Shown one piece after another: positions 41,173 to 50,483 of a stretch of DNA of 64,000 nt. Source of the stretch: Bradyrhizobium sp. PSBB068 (GTDB taxonomy: Bacteria; Pseudomonadota; Alphaproteobacteria; Rhizobiales; Xanthobacteraceae); NCBI GenBank assembly GCA_016839165.1, contig CP069300.1, positions 7,140,001-7,204,000 on the forward strand. Reading direction: 5' to 3'. The translations under genes and the position numbers were made by a program. The number at the start of each line of letters is the position of its first letter. Position 1 is the first letter of the stretch. Below the pieces are notes generated by a model. The model searched no databases, was not told the origin of the DNA, and worked only from the letters and a program-made list of their open reading frames with translations.

Positions 41173-43776
41173 TCAATGTCTGCGCAAAGCGTCGGTCGTG
41201 TTTGATGCTAGAGGTACGACGGATGATCGCGCTGATCTCGGGGGCGCAAGATCCTGGATGAAATCCCTGAGTGCCTCGGTGTCGAACGGCTTGCGGAGGA
41301 TCTTCAGGCTCGGCGGTGCTGCATTTGCGGCATCGCTGTAACCGGTTGTCAGGGCGATCGGCAAACCCGGGTAGCGTGACCGCACTTCTCTCGCGAGCCC
41401 GACGCCATCGATGGTTCCTGGCATGACGATATCGCTGAAGACGAGATCGATCCTGGTGCCGGCATCGAGCAGTTTCAACGCCGCTTCGGCCGAATCCCGA
41501 TAGATCGTTTCATAGCCCAGATGCTCGAACAGCGAGGATGTGACGTCAGCCACTTCGGGGCTATCGTCGACAACGAGAACCGTCTGCCGCTGCGGCTGTC
41601 TCGGCCTTGCTCTGGCGGCGGCGAGGTCTTTGCTGGCGGTCTGCTCGTCTGCGCAGGACGGCAAATAGATTGTAATCGTCGTTCCCTGACCAACCTTGCT
41701 GTCCGCCGTCACCGTTCCGCCAGCCTGATGCGCGAAGCCATAGACTTGGGACAGGCCGAGCCCGGTCCCCTTGCCGACCTCCTTGGTCGTGAAGAACGGA
41801 TCGAACATCTTGGACAGAAGATTCGGCGGAATACCGGTGCCGGTATCGCCAAGCGCGATGGCAAAGAAAGCCTTTGCGCGGCGATCGCCGCCGGTCTCCT
41901 GGTTCGCGGTCACCGCATGGACGGACAAGGTGAACGTGCCGCCGCTCGGCATTGCATCGCGCGCATTGACGGCGATGTTGACGATCGCGAGCTCCAGCTC
42001 GGCGAGGTCCACCTTGACCGACGCTATGCCCTCACCGACGTTCTCGTTGTAGACGATGTTTCCGCGCAGTGAGCTCTCGATCATCGTCCGCATGTTCTTG
42101 ATGGACGCGTTCAGATCGACGACCGTCGGGCTGAGATGCTGATGACGAGAGAAGGTCAGCAATTGGCGCGTGAGGCTCTCGCCGCGTTTGGCCGCGGTCT
42201 GGATGGCTTCGATTGCTTTGGGCAGTTTCGGATCAAGCAGGCGCGTGAAGATCTGGGCGCTGCCTCCGATGATCATCAACAGATTGTTGAAGTCGTGCGC
42301 AATCCCGCCGGTCAGTTTGCCGATCGCCTCCATCTTCTGCGACATCGCGAGCTGTTCGCGGGCCTGAACCAGCTTCTCCTCCGCGTCGCGCCGCTCGGTT
42401 GCGTCGCGCAGAATACTGATGAAGCCGATCAGGTTTCCTGCGTCATCATGGCTCGACGACACGGAGCCCGTGATGAAGAACGGCGTGCCATTCTTTCTGA
42501 TCCGCCAACCCTCGACGTCGTACTTGCCTCTTTCGATTGCCGTCTCCAGCGCGTGTGCGGGCGAACCCGCGCGGCGTTCATCCGGCCGATAGAAAATTCC
42601 AAAATGCTTGCCGATGATTTCGTCCGAGCTGTAGCCGATGATCTTTTGAGCGGTGCTGTTCCAACTCGTGACGTGTCCCTCGCGATCGAGCGCGAAAATC
42701 GCATAGTCGACGACGCCTTCGATAAGGGTCTGGAAATGCCGCCTGATGTTGTCGAGCGCCAGGGCTTTCCGTTCAAGTTGATCGTTCAGTTGGTCCCGGA
42801 CAGAAAGGAGATGGGCTTCCGCGGTCTGGCGCGTCGCAATGGCCGCTGCCAGCGCAAGAGGAGCTGCCGATGCGCTGATCGAAAGCACGAGCAAGGATAA
42901 CAGTGCGCCATTCGGATCCGTTTTCGGAAACGGCTCATTCCCGACCGAGAACCCCCATACGGCCATGCCGACGAAAATGAACGCAGCCGTCGACACGGTG
43001 CGTCGATCGCCGCGCAGTCCGGCCCAGATCAAGGGGAGTAGAGCCAGAAAGCCCAGAAGGCTCCGATGCGGCAGCAGCACGTCGAGGTCGGGGCTGATGA
43101 GGTCGCTGCCGATGAGCGGGCTGTAAGCAACGATTCCGACGATGCCGGCGAGAGCGGGGACCGCGATCGATTCCAGCAGCTTCCATTTGGAAGGAATGCG
43201 GAAGGGCATCGTCGCCCAGAGCACGATGAGCGGAGCAATCACCAGCGCTCCGGCAGCGTCCGCAAGCCACCAGGTCACCCCGGCGCCGACGGAATCGGAG
43301 AGGCTCGATTCATTGGCGAGCGCAGAGCCGGCCGAGGCAATGGCTGAGCTGACGATCGTCGTCGGCGCAAAGCAAATGATTGCAAACTTTGCGACACCGA
43401 CAGGCGTGGCAAACGTCTGGCGACCGTTCGACCAACGGTCGATCAGCCATGTCCCGGCACATGCAGCAAGCAGGCTGCCGGTCCCGGCGGTGCCAAGTTC
43501 CAGCAGCGATCGGTCGGCCATGAAGTAGGGAGAGACGGCCCCCATCAGGATCGCCGGCCAGATCCGGTAGCCGCGCAGCAGGACCAGCGCGAGCGCAAGC
43601 CCGGTCGGCGGCCATAGCGGTGTCGCGGTTGGGTTGATCGCGGGAACCAGTCGCGCGGCTTCGGCAAGGCCGCCATAAATCGCGGCGATGATCAGGATTT
43701 CGACCGCGTAGGTCGCAATGCTCCGAGCGTCGCCAAAAGCGAGCACCCTGGCCTGATCGAACGTTGCCCTTTCCAT
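41173..43776 (-). CDS. MASE1-domain hybrid sensor histidine kinase
   Basis: About 867 residues (an earlier ATG at 43803 would add nine). The N-terminal ~300 residues hold eight or more membrane helices with NPTATPLWPPTGLALALVLL, the signature of the MASE1 sensory domain. A PAS domain follows (about 345-460, YAIFALDREGHVTSWN), then a HisKA with the phospho-His in GGIAHDFNNLL near 495, an HATPase with DTGTGIPP and GTGLGLSQVYGF, and a receiver domain (about 730-855) with LVVDDSPEV, FSDIVMPG and RKPF. The ligand is unknown. No partner regulator or output gene is adjacent. The 363-base gap upstream (43777-44139) shows nothing convincing. Confidence 0.9.
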   Translation of the reverse strand: MERATFDQARVLAFGDARSIATYAVEILIIAAIYGGLAEAARLVPAINPTATPLWPPTGLALALVLLRGYRIWPAILMGAVSPYFMADRSLLELGTAGTGSLLAACAGTWLIDRWSNGRQTFATPVGVAKFAIICFAPTTIVSSAIASAGSALANESSLSDSVGAGVTWWLADAAGALVIAPLIVLWATMPFRIPSKWKLLESIAVPALAGIVGIVAYSPLIGSDLISPDLDVLLPHRSLLGFLALLPLIWAGLRGDRRTVSTAAFIFVGMAVWGFSVGNEPFPKTDPNGALLSLLVLSISASAAPLALAAAIATRQTAEAHLLSVRDQLNDQLERKALALDNIRRHFQTLIEGVVDYAIFALDREGHVTSWNSTAQKIIGYSSDEIIGKHFGIFYRPDERRAGSPAHALETAIERGKYDVEGWRIRKNGTPFFITGSVSSSHDDAGNLIGFISILRDATERRDAEEKLVQAREQLAMSQKMEAIGKLTGGIAHDFNNLLMIIGGSAQIFTRLLDPKLPKAIEAIQTAAKRGESLTRQLLTFSRHQHLSPTVVDLNASIKNMRTMIESSLRGNIVYNENVGEGIASVKVDLAELELAIVNIAVNARDAMPSGGTFTLSVHAVTANQETGGDRRAKAFFAIALGDTGTGIPPNLLSKMFDPFFTTKEVGKGTGLGLSQVYGFAHQAGGTVTADSKVGQGTTITIYLPSCADEQTASKDLAAARARPRQPQRQTVLVVDDSPEVADVTSSLFEHLGYETIYRDSAEAALKLLDAGTRIDLVFSDIVMPGTIDGVGLAREVRSRYPGLPIALTTGYSDAANAAPPSLKILRKPFDTEALRDFIQDLAPPRSARSSVVPLASNTTDALRRH

Positions 43777-44139
43777 CGCAAGCCTTTGCCGAGGGCATTT
43801 CAAGAATGCGGTGGCGACCTGTCCCCTGATCCAGTGTCACCAAAAGAGGCGAATCGCATCGTCATGGCGTCGATGTTCCCGCCAAGCACTCAACGCAGTT
43901 TTGACCAAAGCATGGCCGCACGATAGTGAGTAGAGGGGCGCCCGGCAATTTCGGAACGAGGGGGCTATCGGGCAACACCATTGACCTAATAGCGGTGGCG
44001 CACCGGGATCCGAAACAGGTCACGGCGGAATCCGGAATACAAATTGGGTACGATCCGCTGCGTGTCGATGAGAGCACCGGCAGTTATTCTGCCTGTTGGC
44101 GCGAGGGATCAGATGCTCCACCTGCACGGGGCGATGCAG

Positions 44140-45831
44140 CTAGCTCGCCAGCGCCATCCCGGCTTCATCCAGCGTCTGCAGGAAGCCGTGCTCGATCACG
44201 GCATTCCTGCCGCGGCGCTTGGCGGCGTAGAGGGCGGCATCCGCGGCTTCGATCAGGTCGCCGGGGCGCTGGGTCTCGTTCGGCTTTGTGGTTGCGACGC
44301 CGACGCTGACGGTGACGACGCAATGGCTCGAGGGCGCGTGCGGCACGGCGAGCCCGAGCACCGCGGTGCGCACGGTCTCGCCGATCGCGAGCGCATGGGC
44401 GGCGTCGGTGTTCGGCAGCAAGAGGCAGAATTCCTCGCCGCCATAGCGGCCGGCGAAGCCCATCGTGTCGGCGGCGATTCCGGACAGCACCTCACCGATC
44501 CGCGTCAGGCAGGCGTCGCCTTCGGGATGGCCGTAGGTGTCGTTGTAGAGTTTGAAGTGATCGACATCGATCATCATCAGCGACAGTTCGCATTCATACT
44601 GCTGCGCCCGCATCCACTCGAAATCGAGCCGGCTCTGGAAGCCGCGCCGGTTGGCAAGGCCGGACAGTGCGTCGATCGAGGCCATCACGGTGAGGCGGTC
44701 GTTGGACTCGACGAGCTCGCGCTCGCGCTGGCTGAGCTGCGCGGCCATCGCGTTGAAGGCGCGCGCCAGCGGGACGAATTCCGACGGCAGCTTGTGCTTG
44801 GCGACGCGCGCCGACCAGTCGCCCTCGCCGAATCGCCGCGCCATGCCGGTCATCAGCTCGATCGGATGGATGACGAGCCGCTCCGCGCCGACCAGGGCGC
44901 CGAGCAGCACGAACAAGCAGACGAAGCCGAGCTGCAGATAGGCGGTGCGGATCTCGCGGTTGATCGCCGCTGTTACCTTGGCCTCGTCCATGCTGACGAT
45001 CAGGCGGGACTGCGTTCCGACGATGCGGGCGAAACTCAGCGTGCGCTGCGCGCCATCGGCGGCCGTGAACGACACCGTGCCGGACGGCTCGTCGTAGCTC
45101 AGCGCCTTCTCGGCAATCGCCGACATCAGAGGGATGGTGTCGAGCGAGTGGCCGATCAGGCTGGCATGATCCGATGGAGCGGCGATCACCACCCCGGTGC
45201 TGTCCACCAGCACGGCCGACATGCCGGGCTGGCCGCCGAGATTGGCCATGATCTGCGACAGCCAGTCGATGTTGATGCCGGCGACCACGACGGCATCCTG
45301 CTCCGGATTGATCGCCGCCACCGGATAGGCGGCCATCATCATCGGCCGGCCGTTGGTCCTGCCGCGCAGATAGTCGCTGAACACGAAGCCACGGTTGTCC
45401 TGCGCCTTCTTGAAATATTCGCGATCGCCGAGATTGAGCCCGACCTGCATGTTGAGCGTCGAGCATTGCACGACGCCGTCCCGGGAGACGAACATGATGC
45501 TGCGGATCCAGGGCAGCACCGTCGGCAGGCTGGCGCGCAGCACCTCGCAGCTCTGCCCAATGCCGCTGGAGGCGCGGATATAGGCCGCCGATTTCAGCAT
45601 GGTCTCGACCGAGGAGACCACCTCGCGCTGGGTCTCGGCGGCGTGCGCGGTGAGGTTGGCATAGCCGGCGGCGGCCTGCGCGATCTGCTTGCTGCGGGAA
45701 TCTTCCAGGGTGCGGACGCGATCGAGCATCAGCGGCGCGACCAGCATCACCGCAAGCAGGGCGAGCCGGGCACGAATACCCAGAACCTTCTTGAGCCTGA
45801 CCCGGTTGCGGTTGAAAGTAACGCCCGACAT
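44140..45831 (-). CDS. Diguanylate cyclase with Cache sensor and HAMP domains
   Basis: A 563-residue membrane protein. One helix at about residues 20-40 and another near 290-310 bracket a periplasmic double-Cache-type domain with REYFKKAQDNRGFVFSDYL. A HAMP domain follows, then a GGDEF domain (about 395-550) with the active site RYGGEEF, which should make cyclic di-GMP. The RxxD inhibitory site normally five residues before the signature is not present, so product feedback may be lacking. It is divergent from the YggS gene. The signal sensed is unknown. Confidence 0.92.
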   Translation of the reverse strand: MSGVTFNRNRVRLKKVLGIRARLALLAVMLVAPLMLDRVRTLEDSRSKQIAQAAAGYANLTAHAAETQREVVSSVETMLKSAAYIRASSGIGQSCEVLRASLPTVLPWIRSIMFVSRDGVVQCSTLNMQVGLNLGDREYFKKAQDNRGFVFSDYLRGRTNGRPMMMAAYPVAAINPEQDAVVVAGINIDWLSQIMANLGGQPGMSAVLVDSTGVVIAAPSDHASLIGHSLDTIPLMSAIAEKALSYDEPSGTVSFTAADGAQRTLSFARIVGTQSRLIVSMDEAKVTAAINREIRTAYLQLGFVCLFVLLGALVGAERLVIHPIELMTGMARRFGEGDWSARVAKHKLPSEFVPLARAFNAMAAQLSQRERELVESNDRLTVMASIDALSGLANRRGFQSRLDFEWMRAQQYECELSLMMIDVDHFKLYNDTYGHPEGDACLTRIGEVLSGIAADTMGFAGRYGGEEFCLLLPNTDAAHALAIGETVRTAVLGLAVPHAPSSHCVVTVSVGVATTKPNETQRPGDLIEAADAALYAAKRRGRNAVIEHGFLQTLDEAGMALAS

Positions 45832-45940
45832 TCTATTCCCTTGCCCGCGCGCAAGGTAGAATGCAGGGCTTCAAAAAGCCTTTCCCGAATTTGGTAAAAT
45901 TCGAGCCAACCCCCGCATCTTGTCAGAGAACGGCACAAGC

Positions 45941-46645
45941 ATGACGCAAAGCCCGACCACGCCGTTATCGGCTGATTCACCACATGGTCTCGCCGCCGTG
46001 GAGCAGGCGATCACGCATGCCTGCAAGGAAGCGCGGCGCGACCGCGCGTCGGTGACGCTGATCGCGGTGTCGAAGACCTTCGCGGCCGACGCAATTTTGC
46101 CGATTATCGGCGCCGGCCATCGCGTATTTGGCGAAAATCGCGTGCAGGAGGCCAAGGGCAAGTGGCCGGAGCTGATCAAGGCTCATCCGGGCGTGCTGCT
46201 CCATCTGATCGGGCCGTTGCAGTCGAACAAGGCGAAGGAGGCGGTTGCGCTGTTCGATGCGATCCATTCGGTCGACCGCGCCAGCATTTGCGAAGCGTTA
46301 GCCAAGGAAATCAAAAATCAGGGCAAGCGCCCGGAACTGTTCGTCCAGATCAATACCGGTGAGGAGTCGCAGAAGGCCGGCGTCGCGCCGCAGGATGCGG
46401 ATACCTTCATCGCGGCGTGCCGCGAAAAGTATGATTTGCCGATCTCGGGACTGATGTGCATTCCGCCGGTCGACCAGGCGCCGGCTCCGCATTTCGCGCT
46501 CTGCGCCAAGATCGCTGCGCGCAATGGCTTGAAGAATCTCTCGATGGGCATGAGCGCGGATTTCCCCGTGGCAATCGCGATGGGCGCCACCCACGTGCGG
46601 GTGGGTTCGGCGATCTTCGGCACGCGGACGAAGCCGCATAACTAA
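45941..46645 (+). CDS. YggS/PLPBP family pyridoxal-phosphate homeostasis protein
   Basis: A 234-residue single-domain PLP-binding TIM barrel. The ATG at 45941 is preferred to a TTG 21 bases upstream. LIAVSKTFAADAI contains the PLP-binding Lys, and FGENRVQEAKGKW, HLIGPLQSNKAKEAV and LSMGMSADFPVAI are family signatures. It is non-catalytic and keeps vitamin B6 and amino-acid pools balanced. It is sometimes named pipY or PROSC. Confidence 0.93.
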   Translation: MTQSPTTPLSADSPHGLAAVEQAITHACKEARRDRASVTLIAVSKTFAADAILPIIGAGHRVFGENRVQEAKGKWPELIKAHPGVLLHLIGPLQSNKAKEAVALFDAIHSVDRASICEALAKEIKNQGKRPELFVQINTGEESQKAGVAPQDADTFIAACREKYDLPISGLMCIPPVDQAPAPHFALCAKIAARNGLKNLSMGMSADFPVAIAMGATHVRVGSAIFGTRTKPHN

Positions 46646-46647
46646 TT

Positions 46648-46763
46648 GTCGTCCCGGCGAAGGCCGGGACCCATAACCACCGAAGTCAGTTGCAGGCTCC
46701 ATATCTAGCCGCATGCCTCTTCCTGAGGCCGCGGCGTATGGTCCTGGCTTTCGCCAGGACGAC
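46648..46763. repeat. Paired inverted repeat (GTCGTCCCGGCGAAGG family, copy 4)
   Basis: The left arm GTCGTCCCGGCGAAGGCC then GGGACCCATAACC is of the CCCGG type. The right arm GGTCCTGGCTTTCGCCAGGA then CGAC is of the CCTGG type, so the two arms no longer match exactly in their inner stems although each still folds on its own. It lies right after the YggS gene. Confidence 0.8.
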
Positions 46764-46806
46764 GATGCGGATTGTCTGTACGCCGTCAGTAAACCCGTCA
46801 TCCTGA

Positions 46807-48322
46807 CAGCTTGTGAAGCTTTCGGGTTTTGCCTTTTACGTCTGTAGGTCGGGTGGGTTTGGTTTTTTGCGCAGCTGCGGCCGGGTGGCCGATGTGGTGT
46901 TTAAGCGCTGTAGAGCCGATGCCCTTGTAAGACGTTGTTGGTGAGGGCGAACCAGAGCGCGACGGCACGGACCTTTTCAAGGCCGCGTACGGTGAGTTGC
47001 CGCAGGCCCCAGTTGCGCCATCGAGCGTGGATGCACTCGCAGATCGATCGGAGCTTGTACTGGGCCTTGCCCGGCTCGCTTGCCATCCGTGCCCGCCAAG
47101 CCAACACGCCCGGGCCGTCGCCGCGCCGCGGCAGGTAGGGATCGGTACCGTGCTTGGATTGCGTGGGCGGACAATAGACCTCAACCCCTTGATCATGCGC
47201 CCACTCGATGTCCTCGGCACTGCCAAAGCCGCCATCAACGAGATGGCGGCCCGGAAGGCGGCCGGTCCGCGCGCGCAAGCGATCTAGCATTGGCTGCATG
47301 AGGCCGCGATCGGAACCAATATTGGTCACGTCGAGCCCGGCCACGATCTGCTCGCCGGCCGCGCTCGCCACCTGCACATTGTATCCTGGCCGGAAGCCGC
47401 CGTCGGCCATCTTCATGACGCGGGCGTCGGGGTCCGTCGTAGAGGCGCGCGGCTCCTTCGGCGTCTTGCCGTTGTTGCGCTTGTCTTCGCGCGCCTGGCG
47501 CTGCCGCTTGATCTCGGCGAGCGCGGCCTGCGCTGCCTTCAGGCGTTCGGTGCGCTCACGCGCCGCTCGCTCCTTGGCCGCCTTGATGCGCTGGTTGCTG
47601 GCATCGGAGCGCGCCTCGACCTCGCGTTTGAGCTCCGCCACGATCGTCTGCGCGGTCTCCAAATGGTGATCGAGTGTCTGTTCTCGCCGGAACGAGGCGG
47701 CCCCGGCGCTCGCCCGGATCCGCACGCCGTCCTGCGCCAGCTTGCTGAGGTCGACCAGGCCCACCTCCGCCAAGGCCGCAAGATGTTCGGCGAGCAGCCG
47801 ATCGAGCAGATCGGCGCATCCGACCCGGAAGTCCGCCAGCGTATGGTAGTTCACCGAGACCCCGCCACACAGCCAGCGATAGACATCGTGGCTCTCGCAC
47901 AGCCGCTCCAGGGCGCGAGCGCTTCCTACCCCGTCGCTGGTCGCATAGAGCCACAGTGCCAGCAAAAGCCGTGGCGACGTCGCCGGATGACCCGGCCTCT
48001 CGCCCCGCGCCTTGATCCGATCTTCAAGCTCGCGCAGCTCGAGCCCGTCGACATAGCACCAGATCACCCGCGCCGGATGATCTTCCCCGATCAGGCTATC
48101 GATATCCACCGCCCGCAGTTCAATCTGATCGCGCTGCGGCTCGCGCAGACGCGGCAAACCCGCTGGCGCCGCATCAGTTTGCGGCTTCGGCTGCTCCGGC
48201 AGTTCTCCAAACAGCTGGTCTTCAGCCATCTCCCGCTCTCCCGCAATTCAGCGATTGCAGGGAATCACATCCCCCATCCCTCCCGCTACATCTTTCGCCC
48301 AAGCCACAAAAATTCACACGCT
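46807..48322 (-). mobile_element. Insertion sequence of the IS1182 type, about 1.5 kb, complete
   Basis: The element is bounded by imperfect inverted repeats: the left end CAGCTTGTGAAGCTTT matches the reverse complement of the right end AGCGTGTGAATTTTTG in AGC, TGTGAA and TTT. CTGA flanks it on both sides (46803-46806 and 48323-48326), a 4-base target duplication. One base of ambiguity exists at each end. It carries a single intact transposase gene and has landed inside a genomic repeat. Confidence 0.85.
46901..48229 (-). CDS. IS1182 family transposase
   Basis: A 442-residue DDE transposase, uninterrupted. The N-terminal helical domain (ELRAVDIDSLIGEDHPARVIW, then SPRLLLALWLYA) precedes a coiled, Arg/Glu-rich insertion (about residues 185-265). 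Acidic catalytic residues are plausible in LAQDGVRIRA, LVDGGFGSAEDIE and the late Glu near CECIHARW. It mobilises the surrounding element. The intact frame and clean ends suggest a recent insertion. Confidence 0.9.
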   Translation of the reverse strand: MAEDQLFGELPEQPKPQTDAAPAGLPRLREPQRDQIELRAVDIDSLIGEDHPARVIWCYVDGLELRELEDRIKARGERPGHPATSPRLLLALWLYATSDGVGSARALERLCESHDVYRWLCGGVSVNYHTLADFRVGCADLLDRLLAEHLAALAEVGLVDLSKLAQDGVRIRASAGAASFRREQTLDHHLETAQTIVAELKREVEARSDASNQRIKAAKERAARERTERLKAAQAALAEIKRQRQAREDKRNNGKTPKEPRASTTDPDARVMKMADGGFRPGYNVQVASAAGEQIVAGLDVTNIGSDRGLMQPMLDRLRARTGRLPGRHLVDGGFGSAEDIEWAHDQGVEVYCPPTQSKHGTDPYLPRRGDGPGVLAWRARMASEPGKAQYKLRSICECIHARWRNWGLRQLTVRGLEKVRAVALWFALTNNVLQGHRLYSA

Positions 48323-48532
48323 CTGAGGAGCGCGTCTCGAAGGGGCGACGGCCCTGCTGATGGCCGTGCATCCTTCGAGACGCCGCTTCGCGGCTCCTCA
48401 AGATGACGGGTTAGACACGCCGCGCCGCTTCGCTCGACGGCACAGGTGAATTCCATTCATCTCCGTTGAAGACAAACCTTTTGTCGCCGCACCTGCCTCC
48501 CGGCACTCTCCGTCCAAAGCGGAGAGCACGCG

Positions 48533-49573
48533 ATGCGGCAATTGACTTATGTCGGCGGCAACAAGGTCGAATGGTGGGACGTTCCCGAGCCCCATCTGCA
48601 AGATGATCGCGACGCGCTGGTGCAGCCGCTCGCGGTGACGCGCTGCGATCTCGATCTTGCGATCGTCCACGGCCGATCGCGGCTGCCCGGTCCGTTTGCG
48701 CTCGGGCACGAGACCGCCGGCCGCATCACCGCCGTCGGCGATCAGGTGAAGAATTTCGCGCCCGGCGATCTCGTCATCGTTCCGTTCCAGATCAGTTGCG
48801 GCGCCTGCGACCGCTGCCGGCGCGGCCACACCAATGCCTGCGCGGCGGTGCCGTTCCGGTCGTCTTACGGATTGAAGCCGGTCTGCGGCGTCGAATATGG
48901 CGGCGGACTGTCCGACCTGATCCGCGTTCCGTTCGCCGATCACATGCTGGTCCGCCAGCCCGAAGGCCATCCCCTCTCGCAAACCGCCGGGTTGGCCGAC
49001 GGCGCGACCGACGGCTTCAGCGCGGTGACACGCTGGCTCGAGCAGCGGCCCGGCGCGGATGTGCTGGTGATCGGCGGCTTCGCGCAATCGCTCGCGATGT
49101 TCGCGGTGCAGGCGGCGGTGGCGCATGGCGCGGGCCGCGTCGTCTATCTCGACGATCATGCGCCGCGCCTCGCAAAGGCGAAGTCGCTCGGCGCCGACGT
49201 CGTCGAAGCGCCGGCCGGCCTCATGATGGAGCCGCCCGGCCTGTTTCCGATCGTGATCGATGCGGCTGCGACCGACGCCAGCATCCTGCTGGCATTCCGC
49301 GCGACGGAACCGAACGGCGTCTGCCAGCGCATGTATGGCGACTTCGCCGAGACCACGCCGGTGCCGCTCCGGCACATGTACGGCGTCGGCATCACCTTGA
49401 GGGTCTCGCGTGTCAATGTCCGCGCCGATTTGCCCGATTGCGTCGCCCATGTTGCGGCAGGTCATTACCATCCCGAGCATGTGATCACGCGCCGCGTCCG
49501 TTTCGACGACGCGCATGAGGCGATCGGCGACCCGACCATTCGCGTCGCCTTCGTTCGCGATGGCATTGCCTGA
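48533..49573 (+). CDS. Zinc-dependent alcohol dehydrogenase family protein (MDR)
   Basis: A 346-residue medium-chain dehydrogenase. The catalytic zinc ligands are seen in TRCDLD and GHETAGR. The structural zinc loop has four cysteines, CGACDRCRRGHTNAC. The Rossmann fold begins VLVIGGFAQSLAMFAVQ, where GGFAQS replaces the usual GxGxxG, so cofactor binding may be atypical. The substrate is unknown. It lies 47 bases upstream of the enoyl-CoA hydratase gene and may form an operon with it. Confidence 0.85.
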   Translation: MRQLTYVGGNKVEWWDVPEPHLQDDRDALVQPLAVTRCDLDLAIVHGRSRLPGPFALGHETAGRITAVGDQVKNFAPGDLVIVPFQISCGACDRCRRGHTNACAAVPFRSSYGLKPVCGVEYGGGLSDLIRVPFADHMLVRQPEGHPLSQTAGLADGATDGFSAVTRWLEQRPGADVLVIGGFAQSLAMFAVQAAVAHGAGRVVYLDDHAPRLAKAKSLGADVVEAPAGLMMEPPGLFPIVIDAAATDASILLAFRATEPNGVCQRMYGDFAETTPVPLRHMYGVGITLRVSRVNVRADLPDCVAHVAAGHYHPEHVITRRVRFDDAHEAIGDPTIRVAFVRDGIA

Positions 49574-49619
49574 GAGGGACCGTTAGGCTCGCTCCAACCA
49601 ACAAGCCAGGGAGCGACCC

Positions 49620-50426
49620 ATGTCCGATGCAGATACCGTGCTCGTCGAGCGCGATGGTCCCGTCACCATCATCTCAATCAACCGCCCGCACAACCGCAAC
49701 GCGGTCGACGGCGCGACAGCACGCAAGCTGTATGACGCATTCCTCGCCTTCGACGCCGACGCCAGCGCATCGGTCGCGGTGTTCACCGGCACCGGCGGCT
49801 ATTTCTGCGCCGGCGCCGATTTGAAAGCGGTGGCGGCGGGCGATCCCGAGAAGAAGCGCGAGGTCGGCGGCCACAACACGATCGCGCCGATGGGGCCGAG
49901 CCGGCTGCGGCTCTCGAAGCCAGTCATTGCCGCGATCGAGGGCTTTGCGGTCGCCGGCGGCATGGAGCTTGCGCTGTGGGCCGACATGCGCGTGGTCGCG
50001 GAGGACGCGACCTTCGGCGTGTTCTGCCGCCGCTTCGGCGTGCCGCTGATCGATCTCGGCACCATCCGCCTGCCGCGATTGATCGGCCATTCGCAGGCGA
50101 TCGATCTGATCCTCACCGGACGCCCGGTCGGTGGCCCCGAGGCGCATCGCATGGGACTTGCCAACCGGCTGGTGCCGAAGGGCGAGACGCGCGCGCACGC
50201 CGTCGCGCTTGCCAAGGACATCGCGAAATTCCCGCAGACCTGCATGCGGGCCGACCGGCTGTCGGCACTGCGGCAATGGGACCTCGACGAGGAAGAGGCG
50301 ATCAGGAACGAAATGCGCGGCGGGCTCGACGTGATCGCCTCAGGCGAGACGCTGTCGGGGGCGACGCGCTTTGCCTCGGGCATCGGCCGTCACGGCGCGT
50401 TCGGCACCGAGGACGGGAACGGGTAG
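49620..50426 (+). CDS. Enoyl-CoA hydratase/isomerase family protein
   Basis: A 268-residue crotonase-fold protein with CCAGGGAG before the ATG. The oxyanion-hole segments are FCAGADLKAV near residue 63 and AVAGGMELALWADMRV near residue 105. The second catalytic Glu position aligns with FGVPLIDLGTIRLPRLIG, where Asp replaces the usual Glu, so hydratase activity is not certain. The reading frame stops at 50424-50426 and is followed directly by a metX-like remnant. Confidence 0.88.
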   Translation: MSDADTVLVERDGPVTIISINRPHNRNAVDGATARKLYDAFLAFDADASASVAVFTGTGGYFCAGADLKAVAAGDPEKKREVGGHNTIAPMGPSRLRLSKPVIAAIEGFAVAGGMELALWADMRVVAEDATFGVFCRRFGVPLIDLGTIRLPRLIGHSQAIDLILTGRPVGGPEAHRMGLANRLVPKGETRAHAVALAKDIAKFPQTCMRADRLSALRQWDLDEEEAIRNEMRGGLDVIASGETLSGATRFASGIGRHGAFGTEDGNG

Positions 50427-50483
50427 CCCGGCTCGACCAACCCGGCGCGCATCGAGCCGCGGACGGGAAGGCACTGCAGGCCA

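Larger units (their letters stand above)
46795..48411. repeat. Inverted repeat CCCGTCATCCTGAGGAGC, split by an IS element
   Basis: CCCGTCATCCTGA at 46794-46806 and CTGAGGAGCGCGTCTCGAAG from 48323 join, when the IS is removed, to one repeat arm. The opposite arm, GCTCCTCAAGATGACGGG, ends near 48411 and pairs with it (one mismatch). TCTCGAAGG and CCTTCGAGA pair inside. Confidence 0.8.

Noticed and set aside
44044..45897. A 617-codon open frame on the + strand
   Set aside because: It is antisense to the diguanylate cyclase gene, which has clear Cache, HAMP and GGDEF motifs.
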